The notes under the pieces were generated by a model that saw nothing but the letters and a program-made list of their open reading frames with translations, made no database searches and was not told the origin of the DNA. From Nitratireductor mangrovi (GTDB lineage Bacteria; Pseudomonadota; Alphaproteobacteria; Rhizobiales; Rhizobiaceae): DNA of 64,000 bases. The stretch covers positions 3,766,001-3,830,000 of the forward strand of contig NZ_CP042301.2 of the NCBI RefSeq assembly GCF_007922615.2, written 5' to 3'. Every line of letters begins with the position of its first letter. The first letter of the stretch is position 1. The position numbers and the translations under genes are program-made. Shown here in pieces: positions 17,348 through 26,516 of this stretch.

Positions 17348-18040
17348 TCAGGCCTTCTGCGACTTCACATAGGCGATGTAGCCGCGAACGTCGGCTGCCG
17401 GCTCGGCATAGGCGTCGCCCAGTGTCGCTTCCATGCGCTTGACATAGTCCGACGCCCAGCCCGGCAGCGCGTAGTCGATCGCCGCCAGAAATTCGAGCGT
17501 GGAGGCAAGCCGGATGTCGGCGATCGAAGGAGCGTCGCCACCGATGAACGGTTTCCCGTCGAGATAGAACCGCTCGAAGACCGAGAGCGGCTCCGCCAGC
17601 GCATCGGCGGCCGCCTTGCGCGCCGTCTCCTTTTCAGCCGCACCGGCCTCGCTGGCACCAACTTCGCCGGCATATTGCGGAAACCCCAGCGCCGGGTAGG
17701 TAGCCCGCGCCAGGTGCGGATAGAGCGTGCCGATCAGATAGAACATGGCGCTGTCGATCATCGCGCGCCGCTCCGGATCTGTCGGGTAGAATTGCTCTAG
17801 CCCGTGCTTGTTGCACAGATACTGCATGATCGCGCAGCTTTCCCACAAGGCGCCCTTCGGAAGGGCCTTCGCCTCGATCATCGGCGTCAGATGCGCCGGG
17901 TTGCGGGCAAGGAAGTCGTCGGAGCGCGTCTGCCCGTAGACGTCGTTCTCATCGAAAGTCAGGCCGGCGGCGCGGACAAAGACACGCGCCGCCATGTTGT
18001 TCACGCTTGGCTTGATGACGTTGAGCTTGATATCGGCCAT
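17348..18040 (-). CDS. Glutathione S-transferase family protein
   Basis: This 230-residue protein has a thioredoxin-like N-terminal domain (LNVIKPSVNNMAARVFVRAAG, the cis-Pro region LTPMIEAKALPKGALWESCAIMQYLCNKHG) and an all-helical C-terminal domain (DGKPFIGGDAPSIADIRLASTLEFLA, the N-capping box). The N-terminal SVNNMAARVF is where theta-type enzymes place their catalytic Ser. AGGGAGG precedes the start. It is 23 bp downstream of the VOC gene on the same strand, suggesting a joint detoxification or dehalogenation role. Confidence 0.9.
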   Translation of the reverse strand: MADIKLNVIKPSVNNMAARVFVRAAGLTFDENDVYGQTRSDDFLARNPAHLTPMIEAKALPKGALWESCAIMQYLCNKHGLEQFYPTDPERRAMIDSAMFYLIGTLYPHLARATYPALGFPQYAGEVGASEAGAAEKETARKAAADALAEPLSVFERFYLDGKPFIGGDAPSIADIRLASTLEFLAAIDYALPGWASDYVKRMEATLGDAYAEPAADVRGYIAYVKSQKA

Positions 18041-18063
18041 TTCCGTCCTCCCTCTGGTTTGGC

Positions 18064-18645
18064 TCAGTACGGGTCTTTCGCCGACCGGTCGTCCGAGAGC
18101 GACGCGCGCGAACGTTTGATCATTGCCTCGATCGCGTCGGCCAGGTGAATTTCGGCGATATTGTAGTCGCCACGCGCGACGCGGACACCATGCGCCTCCA
18201 TCAGGACGTCGGCATGCGTGAAGCCGTGCGGCGGCTCGAACCGGTAGGAAGCGAGCTCGATCAGCAGCCCGAGCGGGTCCTGGAAGTAGATCGAGTCCAT
18301 GAAGCCGCGATCCTTCACCCCGCTGTGATTGATCTTCCTTTCATCGAGCCGCTCTACCGCCTGCAGGAAGGTGACACGCGCCACGTTGAAGGCGATGTGG
18401 TGGACGCAGCCGATCCCCGTGGAAGTTCGCTCCGGATCGGGTCGGCGCTCCTCGTCGGTGAAGATCGTGATCAGCCGCCCGTCGCCCGGATCGAAGTAGA
18501 GGTGACTTTCGCTCGCCTTGTCGAGATTGGGCTGCTCGAAGATGAACGGCATGCCGAGGACGCCTTCCCAGAAATCGATCGAGGTCTGGCGATCCGCGCC
18601 GACCAGCGTGATGTGGTGCACGCCCTGTGACTGGAGTTTCTGCAT
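18064..18645 (-). CDS. VOC family protein (glyoxalase/dioxygenase fold)
   Basis: This 193-residue protein has two beta-alpha-beta-beta-beta modules with the metal ligands expected of the vicinal oxygen chelate family: VHHITLVGADRQ (His), CVHHIAFNVAR (His) and DPLGLLIELASY (Glu). ATG 18645 was chosen because a strong AAGGAGG precedes it. It resembles ring-cleaving dioxygenase-like or glyoxalase-like VOC proteins; the substrate is unknown. It is probably co-transcribed with the downstream GST. Confidence 0.87.
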   Translation of the reverse strand: MQKLQSQGVHHITLVGADRQTSIDFWEGVLGMPFIFEQPNLDKASESHLYFDPGDGRLITIFTDEERRPDPERTSTGIGCVHHIAFNVARVTFLQAVERLDERKINHSGVKDRGFMDSIYFQDPLGLLIELASYRFEPPHGFTHADVLMEAHGVRVARGDYNIAEIHLADAIEAMIKRSRASLSDDRSAKDPY

Positions 18646-18857
18646 GCGGGCCTCCTTCCTGCGTTTCGGCACTTGTCCGGTTTCGGCTGCTGTGCGCAGC
18701 GGCGATGTTCCTCGGCGGCAACGACATCATGGCGCGAAGGCCACCGGCGACGCCACGGATTTTTCGTGCAACGTCAGAAATATTTCATGCAGCCGACAAA
18801 GACCTGCAACGTAAGGCTCCGATCGTGCGCGCTGTCCAGCCATCGAGGAAGACAGCC

Positions 18858-20435
18858 ATGACCCAACTGACAAGAATGTCCCGTCGCAGCCTGCTCGCGG
18901 GTGCCGGTGCCGCCGGCATCGTCGCCGGCTCGGGGCTCGCCCTCCCACACTATTCCCGTGCCAATGCGCGCCCGGTCTTCACCCACGGCGTCCAGTCAGG
19001 CGACGTCGACATGAGCTCCGGCGTCATCTGGGCCCGGGTCGACCGCCCGGCGAAGGTTGCCTTCGAAGTGGCGTCGACCGAGAGTTTTGCCGATGCCGCG
19101 CGGCTCGCGCCGCTCGACGCGCTTCCCGAGAGCGATTTCGCCGTCAAGCGGCTGCTGGAAAACTTGCCCGCCGATCAGGAGGTCTTTTACCGCATGGTCG
19201 CCACCGACCTGTCCGACGCCAACGCGGCATCCGAGCCGATCGTCGGCCGGTTCAGGACCGCGCCCGCCTCGCGGCGCAATATCCGCTTTGCATGGTCGGG
19301 CGACACCGCCGGTCAGGGCTGGGGCATCGACGACAAGGGCATGTACACCTACGCGACGATGGCCAGGCACCAGCCGAACTTCTTCCTGCATTCCGGCGAC
19401 ACGATCTATGCCGACGGGCCGATGAAGGACGAGGTGGAGCTGAAGGACGGCTCCAAATGGCTCAACAAGGTCCTCCCGGACGAAAAGCGCAAGGTCGCCG
19501 AGACGCTCGACGAATATCGCGGCCAGTGGAAATACAATCTTCTCGACGAGCATTGCCGCGCGCTCAACGCGGCCTGCCCGACCTTCTTCCAGTGGGACGA
19601 CCACGAGGTCGTGAACAACTGGTCGGCATCCAAGGATCTTGCCGGCGACGATCGCTACACCGAGAAGTCGGTCGCGCTGCTCGCGGCCCGTGCCGCACGC
19701 GCCTTCCACGAGATGACGCCGATCCGATACCAGCCGGCCGAGCCTGGCCGCGTCTATCGCAAGATCGCCTACGGGCCGCTGCTCGACATCTTCTTCGTCG
19801 ACCTGCGCTCCTATCGCGGCCCGAACGGCCCGTCGATGGAAGACGAGATGACGGACGCGTCGCGTGTCTTCGGGGCCGAGCAGATCAAATGGCTCAAGCG
19901 CGAGCTTGCCGCCTCCAAGGCGACCTGGAAGGTGATTGCCTCCGACATGCCGATCGGCCTCATCATCTGGGACAATTTCTCCGAGCGGGCAGGCACCGAG
20001 GCGATCGCCAATGGCGACCACGGCCCGGCCAAGGGGCGCGAGCTCGAGGTCGCCGACCTGCTGCGCTTCATCAGGAATGCCGGCATCGAGAACACGGTCT
20101 GGCTCACGGCCGATGTCCACTACACGGCCGCGCACCATTACGACCCCTCGCGGGCACAGTTTCAGGACTTCACGCCCTTCTGGGAATTCGTCTCCGGCCC
20201 CATCCATGCCGGCACCTTCGGCCCCAACGACCTCGACATGACCTTCGGGCCCGAAGTGCGTTTCGTGAAGGCGCCGGCGCCGGACCAGGGCGTCAACCTG
20301 CCGCCATCCGCCGGGCTGCAGTTCTTCGGCCTCGTCGACATCGACGGGCAGACCGAACAGTTGACCGTTCGGTTGATGGACCGCGACGACAACGAGCTAT
20401 GGAAGACGACGCTCGACCCGGTCCGCCCGGCCTGA
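18858..20435 (+). CDS. phoD: Alkaline phosphatase D family phosphoesterase, Tat-exported
   Basis: This 525-residue protein starts with a twin-arginine signal (MSRRSLLAGAGAAGIVAGSG) and has an N-terminal PhoD_N domain (FTHGVQSGDVDMSSGVIWARV). The metallophosphatase core includes WSGDTAGQGWG, FFLHSGDTIYADGP, FFQWDDHEVVNNW and the C-terminal LTADVHYTAAHHYD. PhoD enzymes use Ca/Fe to hydrolyse phosphate mono- and diesters in the periplasm. ATG 18858 has GAGGAA upstream. I found no convincing Pho box in front of it. Confidence 0.93.
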   Translation: MTQLTRMSRRSLLAGAGAAGIVAGSGLALPHYSRANARPVFTHGVQSGDVDMSSGVIWARVDRPAKVAFEVASTESFADAARLAPLDALPESDFAVKRLLENLPADQEVFYRMVATDLSDANAASEPIVGRFRTAPASRRNIRFAWSGDTAGQGWGIDDKGMYTYATMARHQPNFFLHSGDTIYADGPMKDEVELKDGSKWLNKVLPDEKRKVAETLDEYRGQWKYNLLDEHCRALNAACPTFFQWDDHEVVNNWSASKDLAGDDRYTEKSVALLAARAARAFHEMTPIRYQPAEPGRVYRKIAYGPLLDIFFVDLRSYRGPNGPSMEDEMTDASRVFGAEQIKWLKRELAASKATWKVIASDMPIGLIIWDNFSERAGTEAIANGDHGPAKGRELEVADLLRFIRNAGIENTVWLTADVHYTAAHHYDPSRAQFQDFTPFWEFVSGPIHAGTFGPNDLDMTFGPEVRFVKAPAPDQGVNLPPSAGLQFFGLVDIDGQTEQLTVRLMDRDDNELWKTTLDPVRPA

Positions 20436-20472
20436 GTCGGTCGGCCCGGGCCGCCCGGCGACGAAACATGGA

Positions 20473-20500
20473 GGCCCGCCCTCAGGGCGGGCCGCTTTTT
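20473..20500 (+). terminator. Intrinsic terminator after phoD
   Basis: GGCCCGCCC-TCA-GGGCGGGCC forms a perfect 9-bp stem followed by GCTTTTT. It lies 37 bp after the phoD stop. Confidence 0.85.
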
Positions 20501-20549
20501 GCCGATTCGCGCCGGTGGCGATCGAACCGTGCCGTGCTAGAACGGTGGC

Positions 20550-21962
20550 ATGACCCTGCATGCCGATCCGCAACACGCGAGCACGCTCCGCGCCGCCGAG
20601 ACGGCAGGCGAGGAAAGCGCGACCCTGGCCTGCTTCGCGGCCGGGATGCGCTTCGAGGACATTCCCGCCAGCGTGATTGCCCGCGCCGTCGAGCTTTTTG
20701 TCGACTGGGGCGGTTCGGCGCTTTCGGGCAAGGGAAAACCGGCCATCGTCGCGATCGAGCGCCTTGCCGAAACCATGGGCCCCTCGGACGGGCCGGCCGA
20801 GATTCTGGTCTCGCGCAGGTCGACCTCGCCGCTTTTCGCCGCCATGGTCAATGCGGCGGCCTCGCACATTTCCGAACAGGACGACGTGCATAATGGTTCG
20901 GTCTTCCACCCCGGCGCCGTTGTCTTCCCGGCAGTCCTCGCGGTGGCGCAGGCGACCGGCGCCAGCGGTCGCGAGGTTCTGACGGCGGCGGTGGCCGGCT
21001 ACGAAGTCGGGATCCGCGTCGGCGAGTTTCTCGGGCGCAGCCATTACAAGGTCTTCCACACAACCGGGACGGCGGGAACGGTCGCTGCCGCCGCGGCCGT
21101 CGGGCGGCTCTTGAGCCTCGACCCGGAGCGGATGCTGAACGCCTTCGGCTCGGCCGGCACCCAGGCCGCGGGCCTGTGGGAATTTCTGCGCGACGCGGCC
21201 GATTCCAAGCAGTTGCATACCGCCAAGGCTGCCGGCGACGGGCTTATCTCCGCCTGGCTCGCCCGCGACGGCTTCACCGGTGCCCGCCGCATCCTCGAAG
21301 GCCCGCAAGGCATGGCCGCCGGCATGTCGCAGGACGCCGACCCGTCAAGGCTCGTCGACCGGCTCGGTACCCGCTGGGCGCTGGCCGAGACCTCCTTCAA
21401 GTACCACGCCTCCTGCCGCCATACCCATCCGGCGGCCGACGCCCTGCTTTCCGTCATGCACGCGCATGGCCTGTCGAGCGAAGACATCGCCAGGATCACG
21501 GCTCACGTCCATCAGGGCGCCATCGACGTGCTGGGTCCGGTCACCGACCCGCGAAGCGTACACCAGGCGAAATTCTCCATGCCGGCGACGCTCGGCCTGA
21601 TCGCCGTGCACGGCCGGGCGGGCATGGCCGAGTTCGACGCCTTCCCGTCGGATGCGGCCACACGTTCGTTCAATGACCGGGTGACGATGCGGCTCGATCC
21701 GGAAGTGGATGCGGCCTACCCGCGGCAATGGATCGGAAAGATCAGCGTCGAAACGCGCGACGGCCACGTCCTCGAGGGGCGCGTCGACGAACCGAAGGGT
21801 GATCCCGGAAATACGCTCTCGCGCCACGAGATCGAGGCCAAGGCCCGCGCGCTGGCGCTTTACGGCAGTGCTGCCTCGCCGCAAGAACTCGACGTTCTGC
21901 TGCCGAGGCTCTGGTCGGTCGCGGACTGGCCGAAGGTGGAACGCCTCCTGGCCGCGCGGTAA
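20550..21962 (+). CDS. MmgE/PrpD family protein
   Basis: This 470-residue protein has the MmgE/PrpD dehydratase pattern: VELFVDWGGSALSGKGKP, NAAASHISEQDDVHNGSVFHPGAVVFPAVLAVAQ, VFHTTGTAGTVAAAAAVGRLL and SFKYHASCRHTHPAADALL. The family includes 2-methylcitrate dehydratase (PrpD) and cis-aconitate decarboxylase. It could act on the product of the citrate/methylcitrate synthase at 954, but it lies 18 kb away with no other prp genes, so that is speculative. Confidence 0.9.
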   Translation: MTLHADPQHASTLRAAETAGEESATLACFAAGMRFEDIPASVIARAVELFVDWGGSALSGKGKPAIVAIERLAETMGPSDGPAEILVSRRSTSPLFAAMVNAAASHISEQDDVHNGSVFHPGAVVFPAVLAVAQATGASGREVLTAAVAGYEVGIRVGEFLGRSHYKVFHTTGTAGTVAAAAAVGRLLSLDPERMLNAFGSAGTQAAGLWEFLRDAADSKQLHTAKAAGDGLISAWLARDGFTGARRILEGPQGMAAGMSQDADPSRLVDRLGTRWALAETSFKYHASCRHTHPAADALLSVMHAHGLSSEDIARITAHVHQGAIDVLGPVTDPRSVHQAKFSMPATLGLIAVHGRAGMAEFDAFPSDAATRSFNDRVTMRLDPEVDAAYPRQWIGKISVETRDGHVLEGRVDEPKGDPGNTLSRHEIEAKARALALYGSAASPQELDVLLPRLWSVADWPKVERLLAAR

Positions 21963-22063
21963 CGGCGGCGGTTCGGAGGCGCCAGCGACACGGCGCCTGT
22001 CGATCGGGCCTCTCGCGCGCCTATATTATGCGTGACTCGATCGGATATGCTGGAGAAATCGCC

Positions 22064-23149
22064 ATGCAATGGTCCTTTCCGATTGCCCGCGTCGCCGGCA
22101 GTGAGATCAGGATTCACCTGACCTTCTTCCTGCTTCTGGCCTGGATCGGCATTGTCCATTTCCGCGGCGGCGGTTCGGCCCAGGCAATGGAAGGCATCGC
22201 CTTCGTCATCGCCATCTTTGCCTGCGTGGTTTTGCACGAGCTCGGCCACGCTCTCGCCGCCAAACGCTACGGCATTGCAACGCCGCGCATCACGCTCTTG
22301 CCGATCGGAGGCGTAGCCGAACTTGAAAAGATGCCGGAAAAGCCGTCCGAGGAGATCATCGTCGCCTTGGCTGGGCCGCTCGTCAACGTCGTTATTGCGG
22401 GGGCGCTGATGCTCGTGCTCGGCGCGCGTTTCGACGCCGACACTCTCGCGGCGCTGGAAGATCCAGCCGGCGGCTTCCTGGCGCGGCTCGCCGCCGTCAA
22501 CATCGTGCTGGTGCTGTTTAACCTGATCCCTGCCTTTCCGATGGACGGCGGCCGTGTCTTGCGCGCGCTCCTGTCGATACGCTACCCGCGGATCCAGGCA
22601 ACCCGGATCGCAGGCACTGTCGGCCAGATCGCCGCCTTCGTCTTCGGATTTCTCGGGCTGGTCGGCGGCAACCCGCTGCTGATCTTCGTGGCCATCTTCG
22701 TCTATCTCGCGGCCACCGCCGAAACCCAGGTAATCGGGCTGCAGGACGCGGTCCGTTCCGTAGCGCTTCGTGACGCCATGATCACATCCTTCGAAAGCCT
22801 AGCCGCCAACGCCACGCTGGCAAACGCTGCCGATCTGCTTCTCGCCACCACGCAGCACGAATTTCCGGTCGTCGACGAAGCCGGCAGGCTGCGCGGATTT
22901 CTTACCCGCGCCGGGCTGGTGGAAGGCATGCGCGAGAGCGGACCCGATACCCCGGTCCTGCACGTCATGACGACGGACATTCCACTGATTGCAGAGACAG
23001 GCTCGCTCCCCGATACTCTGGAAGCGCTACAACAAGACCGCGCGCCCGCCGTCGGCATTGTCGGCGCCGACCAAAAACTGGTCGGCTATGTCACGATCGA
23101 GAATCTTGGCGAACTGGTGATGCTGCGTGCCGCGCAAATGGGCACGTAA
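22064..23149 (+). CDS. Site-2 protease family (M50) with CBS domains
   Basis: This 361-residue membrane protein starts at ATG 22064 with TGGAGAAA upstream. The zinc motif HELGHALAAKRYG is at residues 58-62 within a membrane helix, and the third ligand is in NLIPAFPMDGGRVLRALL. About six hydrophobic segments occupy residues 15-230, followed by a paired CBS module (about 240-355). It is an SpoIVFB/Rip3-like intramembrane protease, presumably gated by a nucleotide bound to the CBS pair. No anti-sigma factor or other obvious substrate gene is adjacent. Confidence 0.93.
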   Translation: MQWSFPIARVAGSEIRIHLTFFLLLAWIGIVHFRGGGSAQAMEGIAFVIAIFACVVLHELGHALAAKRYGIATPRITLLPIGGVAELEKMPEKPSEEIIVALAGPLVNVVIAGALMLVLGARFDADTLAALEDPAGGFLARLAAVNIVLVLFNLIPAFPMDGGRVLRALLSIRYPRIQATRIAGTVGQIAAFVFGFLGLVGGNPLLIFVAIFVYLAATAETQVIGLQDAVRSVALRDAMITSFESLAANATLANAADLLLATTQHEFPVVDEAGRLRGFLTRAGLVEGMRESGPDTPVLHVMTTDIPLIAETGSLPDTLEALQQDRAPAVGIVGADQKLVGYVTIENLGELVMLRAAQMGT

Positions 23150-23162
23150 TCAGCTGGATGGC

Positions 23163-23438
23163 TCAGTCCGGGAAGCAACCGCGGGGGATATGAGGCCAGT
23201 CGGCCTCCGCGCAGCCGAGTTCCTTCTGCCGGCGCTTGAACTCCGGCGAGACCGGCCCCGTCACCACGGGATCGACCCAGGCGAGTGTTGCGTCACCCTT
23301 GCCGGCGCTGGCGGCGAGATCGTCGGTCATGGCGACCGGCGACTGCTTCGGCGGCGCCTCGCCATGCGCGGACCCGGACATGCCGGCGGCGACAGCGGTC
23401 GAAACGATCAGACTGAGGGCGAGAAGGCGCATCATCAT
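23163..23438 (-). CDS. Small secreted hypothetical protein
   Basis: This 91-residue protein has a signal peptide (MMMRLLALSLIVSTAVAAGMSGSAHGE). The mature part ends in two cysteines (ELGCAEADWPHIPRGCFPD) that could pair, and a basic VSPEFKRRQKELGC stretch. I do not recognise a family. It lies between the site-2 protease gene (convergent) and typA (divergent). Confidence 0.65.
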   Translation of the reverse strand: MMMRLLALSLIVSTAVAAGMSGSAHGEAPPKQSPVAMTDDLAASAGKGDATLAWVDPVVTGPVSPEFKRRQKELGCAEADWPHIPRGCFPD

Positions 23439-23638
23439 TCGCCTAGAACGCGGGAAATTGGTGAACGTTCCGTAAATTTCGGTGATTTTTCAGCGGAAAA
23501 TCCCGAGGTTCCGGCGACACGCGGCCGCGCGCCGGCTTAGCGCCAAGCCTCTTTCGCAGATGCGAAAAACGCTGTATGAGCGCGGCAACGAAACGGGCGC
23601 CGCCGCGATTGCCGCGCCTTTCAGCCCCCGAGAGACAG

Positions 23639-25459
23639 ATGAACCTCCGCAATATCGCGATCATCGCGCATGTCGACCATGGCAAGACCACGCTCGTCGA
23701 CGCGCTCCTGAAACAGTCCGGCGCCGTGCGCGACAACCAGCGCGTGGCCGAACGCGCCATGGATTCCAATGACTTGGAGAAGGAACGCGGCATCACCATC
23801 CTCGCCAAGGCGACTTCGGTCGAATGGAAGGACACCCGCATCAACATCGTCGATACCCCCGGCCACGCCGATTTCGGCGGCGAGGTCGAGCGCATCCTGT
23901 CGATGGTCGACGGCGCCATTGTTCTGGTCGACGCCGCCGAAGGCCCGATGCCGCAGACCAAGTTCGTCGTCGGCAAGGCGCTCAAGGTCGGCCTGAGGCC
24001 GATCGTCGCCGTCAACAAGATCGACCGGCCCGACGCACGCGCCGACGAGGTCATCAACGAGGTGTTCGACCTTTTTGCTGCGCTCGACGCGACCGACGAA
24101 CAGCTTGATTTCCCGATCCTTTATGGATCGGGCCGCGACGGCTGGATGGCCGAAAACCCGGAGGGGCCCAGGGATGAAGGCCTGGCGCCGCTGTTCGACC
24201 TTGTCCTGAAGCATGTACCGGCGCCGAATGTCGCCGACGGCCCGTTCCGCATGATCGGCACCATCCTGGAGGCCAACCCCTTCCTCGGCCGCATCATCAC
24301 CGGCCGCATCGAGGCCGGCTCGCTGAAGCCCAACCAGGCCGTGAAGGTTCTTCATCACGACGGCACGTTGTTGGAGAGCGGCCGTGTGTCGAAGATCCTT
24401 GCTTTCCGCGGGCTGGAGCGGCAGCCGATCGAGTCTGCCCAGGCCGGCGACATCGTCGCCATTGCCGGACTTTCCAAGGGAACCGTCGCCGACACCTTCT
24501 GCGATCCCGCCGTGAGCGCGGCGATGCCGGCCCAGCCGATCGACCCACCAACCGTGACCATGTCCTTCATCGTCAACGATTCGCCGCTTGCCGGCACCGA
24601 GGGCGACAAGGTGACGAGCCGCGTCATCCGTGACCGTCTGCTGCGCGAAGCCGAAGGCAACGTCGCCCTGAAAATCGAGGAATCGGCCGACAAGGACTCC
24701 TTCTACGTGTCCGGCCGCGGCGAGTTGCAGCTTGCCGTGCTGATCGAGACCATGCGCCGCGAAGGTTTCGAACTCGCGGTCTCGCGCCCGCGCGTCGTGA
24801 TGCAGAAGGACGACTCGGGCCAGCTTCTGGAGCCGGTCGAGGAGGTCGTCATCGACGTCGACGAGGAGCATTCCGGCATCGTCGTCCAGAAGATGAGCGA
24901 GCGCAAGGCGGAGATGGTCGAACTGAAGCCGTCCGGCGGCGACCGCCAGCGGCTGGTCTTCCATGCGCCGACGCGCGGCCTGATCGGCTACCAGTCGGAA
25001 CTGTTGACCGACACTCGCGGCACCGCGGTGATGAACCGGCTTTTCCATGAATACCAGCCCTACAAGGGCGAACTGCCCGGCCGCGTCAACGGCGTGCTGA
25101 TCGCCAATGAACCCGGCGAGGCCGTCGCCTATGCGCTGTGGAATCTGGAGGATCGCGGTCCGATGGTCATCGATCCCGGCGTCAAGGTTTATCAGGGCAT
25201 GATCGTCGGCATCCACAGCCGCGACAACGACCTTGAGGTCAACGTGCTCAAGGGCAAGAAGCTCACCAACGTGCGCGCCGCCGGCAAGGATGACGCCGTC
25301 AAGCTGACGCCACCGGTGCGCATGACGCTGGAGCGCGCGCTGGCCTGGATCGAGAACGACGAACTGGTCGAGGTGACGCCGAAGTCGATCCGGCTGCGCA
25401 AGCTTTATCTCGACCCGCACGAGCGCAAGCGCTTCGAGAAGCAGAAGGCCACCGCCTGA
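23639..25459 (+). CDS. typA: Translational GTPase TypA/BipA
   Basis: This 606-residue ribosome-binding GTPase acts in ribosome assembly and stress adaptation. G-domain motifs are [46 protein letters not shown] and [14 protein letters not shown], followed by EF-Tu-like domain II, the EF-G-like [28 protein letters not shown] and the BipA-specific C-terminal domain ending [14 protein letters not shown] 23639 gives the normal family length; upstream in-frame starts would add an unrelated extension. Confidence 0.96.
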   Translation: MNLRNIAIIAHVDHGKTTLVDALLKQSGAVRDNQRVAERAMDSNDLEKERGITILAKATSVEWKDTRINIVDTPGHADFGGEVERILSMVDGAIVLVDAAEGPMPQTKFVVGKALKVGLRPIVAVNKIDRPDARADEVINEVFDLFAALDATDEQLDFPILYGSGRDGWMAENPEGPRDEGLAPLFDLVLKHVPAPNVADGPFRMIGTILEANPFLGRIITGRIEAGSLKPNQAVKVLHHDGTLLESGRVSKILAFRGLERQPIESAQAGDIVAIAGLSKGTVADTFCDPAVSAAMPAQPIDPPTVTMSFIVNDSPLAGTEGDKVTSRVIRDRLLREAEGNVALKIEESADKDSFYVSGRGELQLAVLIETMRREGFELAVSRPRVVMQKDDSGQLLEPVEEVVIDVDEEHSGIVVQKMSERKAEMVELKPSGGDRQRLVFHAPTRGLIGYQSELLTDTRGTAVMNRLFHEYQPYKGELPGRVNGVLIANEPGEAVAYALWNLEDRGPMVIDPGVKVYQGMIVGIHSRDNDLEVNVLKGKKLTNVRAAGKDDAVKLTPPVRMTLERALAWIENDELVEVTPKSIRLRKLYLDPHERKRFEKQKATA

Positions 25460-25475
25460 CGCAGTGCACGGCCGC

Positions 25476-26357
25476 TCACACGAACAGCGCCTTTGCCTTT
25501 TCGACTTCGGCCCCGATGAACGACGTCACCGCCTGCACGCGCTGCAGCGGCCGCACGGTTTCGTGGTAGACGATCCAGTAGGCACGGCGGATCGGCGGTA
25601 CGGCCTTGACCGGGATCAGGTCCGGATGGCTGCGCGCGATGAAAGTGTGCAGGATGCCGATTCCGGCGCCGGCGCGTACGGCCTCGGTCTGGCCGAGCGC
25701 TGAAGATATCTGGAAACGCGCGTTCCAGGCCGGCGCGAATTCGGCCGCATAGTCAAGGCTGGCGCTGATGGCGAGGTCCGCGACATAGCCGACGAGGCGG
25801 TGCGCCGTCAGGTCGCGCGGCGTTGCCGGCAGGCCGTTCTGTTCGGCATATTCACGCGAGGCGTAGAGGCCCAGCGTGTAGTCGACCAGCTTCGCCGCCA
25901 CCAGCCGCCCCTCGGTCGGCCGTTCGACGGTGATCGCGATATCGGCCTCGCGGCGCGACAGCGAGAAGGAGCGCGGCACGGGGACGAGTTGCACGGCGAG
26001 ATCGGGATGCCGTGCCGTGAGCGCGCCCAGACGGGGCGCGAGGAAAGCAACGCCGAAGCCGTCCGGCGCTCCAATCCTGACCGTTCCGGAAATCTCGTCG
26101 CCGTCGCCGGCGATCTCGGCCCGCGCCGCGATCATGTCGGCTTCGATGCGCTCGGCAACACCCAGGAAGCGTTCGCCGGCCTCGGTCAGTTCGCTGCCGG
26201 AGGTCGTGCGGCGAAAAAGGCGCGTCTTCAGACTGGTCTCGAGCGCGGCGATGCGGCGCGAGACCGTCGCATGATTGATCCCGAGCCGGCGCGCCGCGCC
26301 CAGAATCTGGCCCGCGCGCGCCACCGCGAGGAAAATGCGGACATCGTCCCAATTCAT
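25476..26357 (-). CDS. LysR family transcriptional regulator
   Basis: This 293-residue protein has an N-terminal LysR HTH (MNWDDVRIFLAVARAGQILGAARRLGINHATVSRRIAALETSL) and a periplasmic-binding-like effector domain (VRIGAPDGFGVAFLAPRLGALTARHPDLAVQLV). It is divergent from mmsA across a 159-bp gap, so control of mmsA is likely. The 3' end converges with typA, 16 bp away. The effector is unknown; a valine/propionate-related metabolite would fit. Confidence 0.93.
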   Translation of the reverse strand: MNWDDVRIFLAVARAGQILGAARRLGINHATVSRRIAALETSLKTRLFRRTTSGSELTEAGERFLGVAERIEADMIAARAEIAGDGDEISGTVRIGAPDGFGVAFLAPRLGALTARHPDLAVQLVPVPRSFSLSRREADIAITVERPTEGRLVAAKLVDYTLGLYASREYAEQNGLPATPRDLTAHRLVGYVADLAISASLDYAAEFAPAWNARFQISSALGQTEAVRAGAGIGILHTFIARSHPDLIPVKAVPPIRRAYWIVYHETVRPLQRVQAVTSFIGAEVEKAKALFV

Positions 26358-26516
26358 CCCGCCTCCTCCCGATGCCGCGAGATTGCCTTTTGCGAATAAT
26401 AATGAACAAGCCAGTCTCGTTAGTCAATTCTTGCACAACGGTTGCGAGACGCGTCGCGTTGCATTCGCCCAGGCTAAGCGTGACAATGCAGTCAAAGCAA
26501 TTCAGGGAGCGAGACG

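Noticed and set aside
18730..18857. Possible Pho box upstream of phoD
   Set aside because: TCAGAAATATTTCATG is AT-rich but lacks the paired CTGTCAT-like repeats with 11-bp period expected of PhoB sites.
23621..25420. 599-codon antisense frame across typA
   Set aside because: Shadow of the typA reading frame caused by strong codon bias.
26358..26516. LysR-type box between the LysR gene and mmsA
   Set aside because: Several partial T-N11-A and GC-rich palindromes can be drawn (for example GACGCGTC), but none stands out enough to call a site.
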